Shown here: one piece after another, positions 58,529-64,000 of the stretch
Layout of the letters: each line of letters begins with the position of its first letter
Numbering within the stretch: the stretch's first letter is position 1
NCBI RefSeq assembly: GCF_003815675.1
Contig: NZ_CP033918.1
Coordinates: forward strand, 3,844,001 to 3,908,000
Length of the DNA stretch: 64,000 bases
Origin: Chryseobacterium sp. G0186
Lineage (GTDB): Bacteria > Bacteroidota > Bacteroidia > Flavobacteriales > Weeksellaceae
Direction of reading: 5' to 3'
Notes under the pieces: generated by a model
What the model was told of the DNA's origin: nothing
Database searches by the model: none
The model's input: only the letters and a program-made list of their open reading frames with translations
Position numbers and translations under genes: made by a program

Positions 58529-59716
58529 ATGAATTCAAACCAGTGTTCTTTCTGCGGTAGAAAAAGGAATGAAGTACAGATGTTGATTTCCGGGCAGGAC
58601 GGTTTTATTTGTGAAAATTGTATAGAACAGGCACATACTATTGTTAAAGACAGTGCTTCCAAATCAGGATATTCACCGGCAGATAATATGGCAGACCTTA
58701 AAAAGCCAAAGGAAATTAAAGTATTCCTTGATCAATACGTTATAGGACAGGATCAGGCAAAAAAACAGCTTTCAATTGCTGTATACAATCACTATAAAAG
58801 ATTGCTTCATGCTCAGGACGAAAACAGAGAAGTGGAGCTTGAGAAATCAAATATTATCATGATCGGAGAGACGGGGACGGGAAAAACCCTGTTGGCAAAA
58901 ACCATTGCCAGAGAACTTAATGTTCCTTTCTGTATTGTAGATGCAACTATTTTAACTGAGGCCGGGTATGTAGGGGAAGATGTTGAAAGCATCCTTTCAA
59001 GACTGCTGATGGTAGCAGACTATGATGTGGAAAAAGCAGAAAAAGGAATCGTCTTTATTGACGAGATCGATAAAATTGCCAGAAAATCTGATAATCCGAG
59101 TATTACAAGAGATGTTTCCGGAGAAGGAGTACAGCAAGGTTTACTGAAACTGTTGGAAGGAAGTATTGTAAACGTTCCGCCACAGGGAGGAAGAAAACAT
59201 CCTGACCAAAAGTATATTCAGGTGAATACCCAAAATATTCTGTTTATTGCCGGTGGTGCTTTTGACGGAATCAAGGAGATTATCGAAAGAAGAATGAATA
59301 AGCAGGCTATCGGGTTCAGTTCTGAAAAGATCAATAAAACAGATGAGGATGAATATGTATTAACAAATATTAATGCAGTTGATCTTCGTTCTTTTGGTTT
59401 AATTCCAGAACTTTTAGGTAGATTTCCAATCATCACTTATCTTGATAAACTTACAAAAGAAACCATGGTAAGAATCATGAAAGAACCTAAAAACTCTATC
59501 GTGAATCAGTTTGTGGAGTTATTCAAAATGGATGGCACGGATTTGGTAATTACAGACGGAGCAATCGAAAAAATAGTAGAGGAAACTCTTGAAAAAGGAT
59601 TGGGTGCAAGAGGACTAAGAGGAACCACTGAAAAAGTCTTGGAGGACTACATGTTTTCAATTGGAGAGGAAAAAAATATTGTATTAACGGAAGATAATAT
59701 TTTGATTAATAGATAA
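58529..59716 (+). CDS. clpX: ATP-dependent Clp protease ATP-binding subunit ClpX
   Basis: 395 residues. The N-terminal zinc-binding domain has CSFCGRK and ICENCIEQ (Cys 6, 9, 28, 31). The AAA+ domain has Walker [14 protein letters not shown] (about 112), Walker [13 protein letters not shown] and the arginine-finger region [13 protein letters not shown]. The ClpP-docking IGF loop reads [11 protein letters not shown]. It unfolds substrates for ClpP, which is not in the window. A single gene. Confidence 0.97.
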   Translation: MNSNQCSFCGRKRNEVQMLISGQDGFICENCIEQAHTIVKDSASKSGYSPADNMADLKKPKEIKVFLDQYVIGQDQAKKQLSIAVYNHYKRLLHAQDENREVELEKSNIIMIGETGTGKTLLAKTIARELNVPFCIVDATILTEAGYVGEDVESILSRLLMVADYDVEKAEKGIVFIDEIDKIARKSDNPSITRDVSGEGVQQGLLKLLEGSIVNVPPQGGRKHPDQKYIQVNTQNILFIAGGAFDGIKEIIERRMNKQAIGFSSEKINKTDEDEYVLTNINAVDLRSFGLIPELLGRFPIITYLDKLTKETMVRIMKEPKNSIVNQFVELFKMDGTDLVITDGAIEKIVEETLEKGLGARGLRGTTEKVLEDYMFSIGEEKNIVLTEDNILINR

Positions 59717-59745
59717 AAATGTTTTTTTTTTAAAGAAAAAAATAA

Positions 59746-59753
59746 TACCTTTG
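59746..59753 (+). promoter_or_regulatory. -7 element upstream of the large secreted protein
   Basis: TACCTTTG fits TAnnTTTG and lies 38 bp before the ATG; the -33 region is a T-tract (59721-59731) without a clear TTTG. Confidence 0.6.
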
Positions 59754-59791
59754 CGGGTGAAGATTGTATTAACACACAAATAATTTATACA

Positions 59792-61768
59792 ATGAGAAAA
59801 AGTTTATTTGCTATAGGTCTCTTAGCAATCAGTTATTCTGTTCAGGCGCAGATATTATGTCATGTTGACACTGGTGCTAATATGTATGTGAGCGAAGGCA
59901 CCCTAGTTTATAGCGGTGGAGGTGTACAGACAAAAGGAAATGGCGTTTTGGATGTACACGGAAACGTAATGGTTGTTGGTACAGGTACCGATGCTTTTAA
60001 AACAATTGATGCTCTTGGTGCAGATAAAACCGATGGAGGAAATATTGTTTTAAGACTTAATACTCCTGCCAGCTATGCAACTTCTACGTATGGTCAGCTT
60101 TACATCGACGGGTTATCCCAACCCAACGTTACAGGTATTGTAACTAAAGAATACAGAACTGACAAGAATGGTACAGGCAATTATTTCCAACAAATTGCTC
60201 TTCCTTTCTTTGGAAAAGCTTTGAGTTCATTATCAACCGAATTAGGTAAAACTTTTGGTACGGTAAGAGATATTCAGAATCCAGGGAATGTGAATAATGA
60301 CCTTATCCTAAAATGGAATAATCCTCAGGCAAAATCTGATCACTTTACTAATTTGGCTACTACCACTAGTGATGGTTCAGGATACTATATGTTAGGATCC
60401 AGAAACAATAATCTAGACATTAGTACTCCGGTTTCAGGAAATGTATTTACTCTTAATGGACGTCCATATGCACCATTAAGTGCTCCAATTACATTACAGA
60501 ACGGAGGTAATGTTTATTTCGGAGCTAATGGTAACGGAGTAAACAGTTATGGTGAAGCGTATAACTCTTACCTGCAAGACCAGTTTGATCTTCCTAACGG
60601 AGCATGGTCTGCAACTTACGGCAAGAATATCTACCAGTTTGGAAACCCTTTCTTTACCAATCTGGATCTTTCTAAGATCGGTTTTGTAGAAAGCGGAGCC
60701 GTTACAGATGGTAATAATGTTGCCAATATCATGGGAGTTAAATATACAGCGGGTAATGTTGTAACATTATCTAACGGATATACTTACGCTACAGGTGCAT
60801 TAGTACAGACATTTAATTTGGATGGAACTCCTGTTGGAGATGTTGGATTGATTATCAAACCAATGCAGTCTTTTGTAATTAAATTAAGAGATAATTCTGC
60901 ACAGACTTTAAATTTCAATACCCTTAGAAGATTTAAAGATGTAGTGAGACCTAATGGAACAAGTTATGATGTTAACGCCAGAGTGGCAAATAACAAAAGT
61001 ACCAACGGAAGCGTTAAACAGCTTGGAGTTGTGGGACTTGATGCCAGCGGTAACGAAATTGCAAGAACTTATTATGTAGTTTCTCCTACGGCAACTACAG
61101 GACACCAGATTTCTATTGCTACAACAGTACAGGCATCAGCGAGTTCAGCAAGTCCGATTGGAACATTTGAAGAAGCTATCACTGGAGGATATGATCCTAA
61201 CTACAATGCTAAATACTGGTTGTACATTAATGAAGCCAATGAAGTAGATTTCCTTGGAAAAGATGTATTACTTTATAATTTTGATTTTAGTAAGCCGGAT
61301 AAAAAAATCGTTTCTTACAAATTTGAAGTTAGAGAGAATGCTGAAATGATTCCTGCAGGAAATCATCAGTTGTCTTCAGGAACCGGTTTCTATTACAAAG
61401 CTTCTAACGGAAATGTAGAAGAAGTAAAACAAGGACAGATAATTCCAGTAAATTCAAAGTCATATAATCTATACTATGGAGCACCTGACAGAGGTACACT
61501 GGCGAATAGAGAAACGACAACAACACTTTCAAGAACAGTGGTTGTATATAACCCGGCAATTAATGATTATATCGTTAGATTTGATCCGGATTGGAGAAAA
61601 GCAGATATTGAGGTTTATGATATGAGTGGTAAACTTATCATCTCTAAGAAAGCAGTTGATGCATCTAGAGACTTTGTAATTGAACTTAATGGTTCAGTGA
61701 AGAGTTCTTATGTTGTAAAAGTGGTTTCAGATAAAGGAGTAGTAGTTAATACCAAAATCTTAAAATAA
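59792..61768 (+). CDS. Large secreted protein with C-terminal sorting-like domain
   Basis: 658 residues with signal peptide MRKSLFAIGLLAISYSVQAQ. The body is Gly/Asn/Thr-rich and repetitive-looking (GGGVQTKGNGVLDVHGNVMV, later QNGGNVYFGANGNG and YGKNIYQFGNPFFTNLDLSK), typical of Bacteroidota surface proteins. The last 80 residues (VVVYNPAINDYIVRFDPDW, IEVYDMSGKLIIS, SYVVKVVSDKGVVVNTKIL) resemble a T9SS sorting domain, although the usual YPNP reads YNPA. It is followed after 8 bp by a tiny membrane-anchored protein, probably in one operon. Confidence 0.75.
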   Translation: MRKSLFAIGLLAISYSVQAQILCHVDTGANMYVSEGTLVYSGGGVQTKGNGVLDVHGNVMVVGTGTDAFKTIDALGADKTDGGNIVLRLNTPASYATSTYGQLYIDGLSQPNVTGIVTKEYRTDKNGTGNYFQQIALPFFGKALSSLSTELGKTFGTVRDIQNPGNVNNDLILKWNNPQAKSDHFTNLATTTSDGSGYYMLGSRNNNLDISTPVSGNVFTLNGRPYAPLSAPITLQNGGNVYFGANGNGVNSYGEAYNSYLQDQFDLPNGAWSATYGKNIYQFGNPFFTNLDLSKIGFVESGAVTDGNNVANIMGVKYTAGNVVTLSNGYTYATGALVQTFNLDGTPVGDVGLIIKPMQSFVIKLRDNSAQTLNFNTLRRFKDVVRPNGTSYDVNARVANNKSTNGSVKQLGVVGLDASGNEIARTYYVVSPTATTGHQISIATTVQASASSASPIGTFEEAITGGYDPNYNAKYWLYINEANEVDFLGKDVLLYNFDFSKPDKKIVSYKFEVRENAEMIPAGNHQLSSGTGFYYKASNGNVEEVKQGQIIPVNSKSYNLYYGAPDRGTLANRETTTTLSRTVVVYNPAINDYIVRFDPDWRKADIEVYDMSGKLIISKKAVDASRDFVIELNGSVKSSYVVKVVSDKGVVVNTKILK

Positions 61769-61776
61769 AAATTAAT

Positions 61777-62001
61777 ATGAAGACTATAAATAAACTAGTA
61801 GTTACGCTTTTCCTTTTTGCCACATTGCTGGTAAGGGCCGATATAGATGATATGCCTGTCCCAGGGGACGGAGGTACCGGGGGAACTGGTACCGGAGGAG
61901 CTCCATCATCACCAATCGATATGTATATATACTTACTTTCTATTGTGGCTATTGCATTTATTGCATACTACACAAAAAAGTACAAAAGCATAAAAGCATA
62001 A
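61777..62001 (+). CDS. Small PID-CTERM-like sorting-signal protein
   Basis: 74 residues. A signal peptide (MKTINKLVVTLFLFATLLVRA) leads to a very short mature part, a Gly-rich linker (PGDGGTGGTGTGGAP) and the C-terminal tripartite signal SSPID, then a hydrophobic helix, then basic KKYKSIK. The PID-helix-basic order fits the PID-CTERM sorting signal of Bacteroidota microproteins, a presumed exosortase substrate; no exosortase gene is in the window. It follows the large secreted protein after 8 bp, and a terminator closes the pair. Confidence 0.65.
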   Translation: MKTINKLVVTLFLFATLLVRADIDDMPVPGDGGTGGTGTGGAPSSPIDMYIYLLSIVAIAFIAYYTKKYKSIKA

Positions 62002-62021
62002 AATTTTATTAAAATAATATC

Positions 62022-62052
62022 AAACTCTCTGATTAGTCAGAGAGTTTTTTTA
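62022..62052 (+). terminator. Terminator after the PID-CTERM-like gene
   Basis: AAACTCTCTGA (62022-62032) and TCAGAGAGTTT (62037-62047) form an 11-bp stem with loop TTAG and a T-run. Confidence 0.92.
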
Positions 62053-62062
62053 TTTTTACTCT

Positions 62063-63355
62063 ATGAAAAAGATTTATACACTATCTGCGGTTTTAGCTGC
62101 ATTTACCCTGCAGGCTCAATTTACGGTTACAGTTCAGACCTCTGCAGATTTTAAAGATCAGGATGCAATTCTATATACATTAAATGGTTCAAAAGATATT
62201 GTTTTTACTAAAGAACAAAGTAAGAATAATACGTGGACCTTTAAATATCCAAAAAACTATATGGGGATGATGAAGGTCTATTTCCCCGGAACAAATAATA
62301 CAGTTAGCTTTATTTCTGAAAATAAGAATGTAAGTCTTAAACTTGATACTCAAAATAATAAAGTAAAAGAGGTTATCTATCTGGATGAGGCTAATGAACT
62401 GATGAGTAAACAGCAGGAGGGTTCACAAAAAAAAGAACTTATTCTTCCGGCTTTAGCTCAGATTAAAGAATATTATAAAGACAACACAGACTTTGGAAAA
62501 GCTCTGAAAACAGAAATTGACAGGCTTTCCGGAGGTTCCACTTCTATTGATGCTGCAAAACACCCGTTTATTTCCTATTATAATACCAATTACAGTAAGT
62601 TTCTATCTAACCCGGTAGATGCTGCTAAAAAAGTGGATCAAGAGGAAATTATCAACTTTCTGGATAAGTCTAATGATATGCTTGAAAGCTCATCGTTGTT
62701 AAGACCCGTATTGGTGGCTTATTTGAACTCTGGAGGGAATACCAATGTTGTGGCTTCAGTAGATAAACTTTTAGATCGTTTAAAGGTAGAAACCCCAAGA
62801 GGACAGACTGTACTATCCGAACTTATCGACATCTTTGATGTATACGATATGGATGAGTTTAAAAATAAATACCTGGGACTGGCCAAGAACCTGAAATGTA
62901 CCATTAATGACAGGCTGGCATCCACATTAAAATCTAATTCCAATGTTGAGATGGGAGCTGTTTTTCCTAATTATAAATTCCAGACACCTACTAATACTAC
63001 TTCCAAATCACTTCATGATATAAAAGCGGATAAAAAGGTTATTGTTTTCTGGTCATCTACATGTTCACATTGTGAGAGTGAGCTTCCGAAGCTATTGGAG
63101 AAATATAATGATTTAAAGTCAAAGAATATACAGGTTATTGCCCTGTCTATGGATGTTGATAAAAATGCATATACCCAAAAAATAGCTGCATTTCCTTGGA
63201 TCAATGATTCAGAATTGAGAGGATGGAACAGTAGTTATGTAGATACATACAATGTTCATGCAACTCCGACCTATTTTATTTTAGATGCTAACAATAAGAT
63301 AATCAGCAAACCAGACCATGTTGGCGATGTTTTGGATTATTTTAAGGTAAAATAA
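62063..63355 (+). CDS. TlpA-like thioredoxin-family protein (periplasmic)
   Basis: 430 residues with signal peptide MKKIYTLSAVLAAFTLQAQ. The first 100 residues are beta-rich and DUF4369-like, the middle (about 110-290) is helical, and the last 130 are a TlpA/AhpC-type thioredoxin fold. Its active site is WSSTCSHCESELPKL (CSHC at about 334-337), and the cis-Pro region is NVHATPTYFILD. It is expected to reduce or isomerise disulfides in the periplasm. It is separated from the preceding pair by a terminator only 10 bp upstream of its ATG, so its promoter must overlap that region or read-through is used. Confidence 0.9.
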   Translation: MKKIYTLSAVLAAFTLQAQFTVTVQTSADFKDQDAILYTLNGSKDIVFTKEQSKNNTWTFKYPKNYMGMMKVYFPGTNNTVSFISENKNVSLKLDTQNNKVKEVIYLDEANELMSKQQEGSQKKELILPALAQIKEYYKDNTDFGKALKTEIDRLSGGSTSIDAAKHPFISYYNTNYSKFLSNPVDAAKKVDQEEIINFLDKSNDMLESSSLLRPVLVAYLNSGGNTNVVASVDKLLDRLKVETPRGQTVLSELIDIFDVYDMDEFKNKYLGLAKNLKCTINDRLASTLKSNSNVEMGAVFPNYKFQTPTNTTSKSLHDIKADKKVIVFWSSTCSHCESELPKLLEKYNDLKSKNIQVIALSMDVDKNAYTQKIAAFPWINDSELRGWNSSYVDTYNVHATPTYFILDANNKIISKPDHVGDVLDYFKVK

Positions 63356-63356
63356 T

Positions 63357-63387
63357 TTTGGAGGTAAAGAAATATTTTCTATATTTG
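63357..63387 (+). promoter_or_regulatory. Promoter of tRNA-Met
   Basis: TTTG at 63357-63360 and TATATTTG at 63380-63387, separated by 19 bp, make a textbook Bacteroidota promoter. The predicted start is a few bases before the tRNA at 63402. Confidence 0.8.
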
Positions 63388-63401
63388 CACCACCAAAACG
63401 A

Positions 63402-63475
63402 GGCGAGGTAGCTCAGTTGGTTAGAGCGCAGGATTCATAACCCTGAGGTCACGGGTTCAATTCCCGTCTTCGCTA
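63402..63475 (+). tRNA. tRNA-Met (anticodon CAT), elongator type
   Basis: 74 nt with a complete cloverleaf. The acceptor stem GGCGAGG pairs with CTTCGCT, including two G-T pairs. The D-arm GCTC/GAGC, anticodon loop TTCATAA, variable loop AGGTC and T-arm ACGGG/CCCGT with TTCAATT are all present. The 3' CCA is not encoded (the gene ends in A followed by CAAAA). Lack of the initiator features (C1 mismatch, GGG/CCC anticodon stem) points to elongator Met; a CAT-anticodon tRNA-Ile2 cannot be fully excluded. Position 31-39 is an A-C mismatch. Confidence 0.92.
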
Positions 63476-63478
63476 CAA

Positions 63479-63515
63479 AAAACCGCAATCATTACATAAT
63501 GATTGCGGTTTTTAA
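63479..63515 (+). terminator. Terminator after tRNA-Met
   Basis: AACCGCAATCATTA (63481-63494) and TAATGATTGCGGTT (63497-63510) form a long perfect stem followed by TTT. Confidence 0.9.
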
Positions 63516-63570
63516 TTTTAAATAGAATTCCATTTTAAGCCTGGATTTTATCAAATAAAAAGATATAAAA

Positions 63571-63599
63571 AATCCGTTTCAAGAGTATTGAAACGGATT
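63571..63599 (-). terminator. Terminator of the HlyD-type gene
   Basis: AATCCGTTTCAA (63571-63582) and TTGAAACGGATT (63588-63599) form a 12-bp stem with loop GAGTA; the minus strand continues with TTTTTTATATC. Confidence 0.85.
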
Positions 63600-63620
63600 T
63601 TGGTTTTTTATCGGCTAAGT

Positions 63621-64000
63621 TTAAGCCTGATATCCTAACAGCTTTCTGATTTGATAGAAGAATCTTTCAATAAGCCTTAGATCCTGAGTTACGATCTCAG
63701 CACTCCCTCTAAGCTCTTTATCAAAGGTGAGTGTTTTGTTATAGCTTGTCTTTAATCCTTTTGGTAGTATGACATCAACATAATAATTCCCTTTATCATC
63801 CGGGATCAACGAAATATTCTGAACTTTTCCTTCAATGATACCATATTCCTGAAAACGGTAGTTATCAAGTTTAATCAATACTTTCTCTCCTGGTATGATC
63901 TTTCCTGAATTAGCTGTAGGAACAGACATTCTGCCTACTAGTTTTTCCTTATTACTTGGCAGGATTGATACAATAGGTTCTCCGGCTTTTACGAACTGGT
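63621..64000 (-). CDS. HlyD family secretion adaptor, partial (N-terminus outside window)
   Basis: About 126 C-terminal residues are visible and the frame stays open to the right edge. FVKAGEPIVSILPSNKEKLV at the edge, then IIPGEKVLIKLDNYRFQEYG, IEGKVQNISLIPDDKGNYYV and the final helix LIERFFYQIRKLLGYQA, are the beta-barrel and C-terminal part of HlyD-type membrane fusion proteins. In Bacteroidota these pair with peptidase-containing ABC transporters that export GG-leader peptides, like the two found in this window. The transporter gene would lie outside, to the right. Confidence 0.85.
   Translation of the reverse strand, partial: QFVKAGEPIVSILPSNKEKLVGRMSVPTANSGKIIPGEKVLIKLDNYRFQEYGIIEGKVQNISLIPDDKGNYYVDVILPKGLKTSYNKTLTFDKELRGSAEIVTQDLRLIERFFYQIRKLLGYQA

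Overview
The window looks like a chromosomal segment of a flavobacterium, most likely Chryseobacterium or a close relative. The DNA is AT-rich. Promoters carry the Bacteroidota -7 element TAnnTTTG, and clear Shine-Dalgarno sequences are scarce. Several secreted proteins end in a type IX secretion (T9SS) sorting domain, and there are GG-leader 'bacteriocin-like' microproteins, a PID-CTERM-like protein and an aerobic phenylacetate operon of Bacteroidota type. The genus is inferred, not proven.

Layout. 0-3.1 kb (minus): end of a cell-envelope cluster with a DUF4292 lipoprotein, a sugar nucleotidyltransferase and a flippase. 3.2-6.4 kb: dihydroorotase, then an intact IS1182-family element. 6.5-8.9 kb: GH92 mannosidase. 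8.9-18.1 kb: two paralogous OmpR-type two-component systems, one divergent from a DUF1573 protein and one from a TonB-type outer-membrane receptor; a dienoyl-CoA reductase-like SDR and a secreted EEP-family hydrolase lie between them. 18.2-22.6 kb: secreted M1 peptidase, PAP2/beta-barrel protein and M43 metalloprotease. 22.8-25.5 kb: a four-gene NarL-type signalling operon. 25.6-28.6 kb: a Cys-rich GG-leader peptide and clpB.

28.9-43.9 kb holds the phenylacetyl-CoA pathway in the order tetR(paaR)-paaK-paaE-paaA-paaB-paaC-[four-helix-bundle gene]-paaD-paaG-paaH-hypothetical-paaI-[decayed four-helix-bundle gene]-paaJ-paaY-esterase-paaZ. PaaK makes phenylacetyl-CoA, PaaABCDE epoxidises the ring, PaaG isomerises the epoxide to the oxepin, PaaZ opens and oxidises it, and PaaJ/H, with a hydratase possibly encoded at 47.6 kb, finish by beta-oxidation. 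A palindrome at the paaK promoter is a good PaaR operator candidate.

44.0-64.0 kb: a second Cys-rich peptide, DUF4241 protein, SMUG2-type glycosylase, a T9SS cargo protein, a tail-collar protein, an enoyl-CoA hydratase, a small-membrane-protein/COQ4/HTH_34 cluster with a duplicated operator, lipoproteins, an S8 protease, dtd, greA, a HIT protein, clpX, a large secreted protein with a PID-CTERM-like partner, a TlpA-like protein, an elongator tRNA-Met, and the 3' part of an HlyD-type export adaptor.

The most unusual feature is in the paa operon. Almost every spacer is a degenerate inverted repeat built from the same words (TAACAATnTACCAATGTAA and its complement). One spacer carries an intact four-helix-bundle (23S-IVP-like) gene, and another carries a clearly decayed copy of the same gene. 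This suggests a small mobile repeat family that tolerates, or targets, operon junctions. Also notable are TTAAC boxes at helical spacing placed identically before two promoters, two peptides sharing CPxGxCC, and a PaaZ with an extra C-terminal DinB/DUF1569-like domain.
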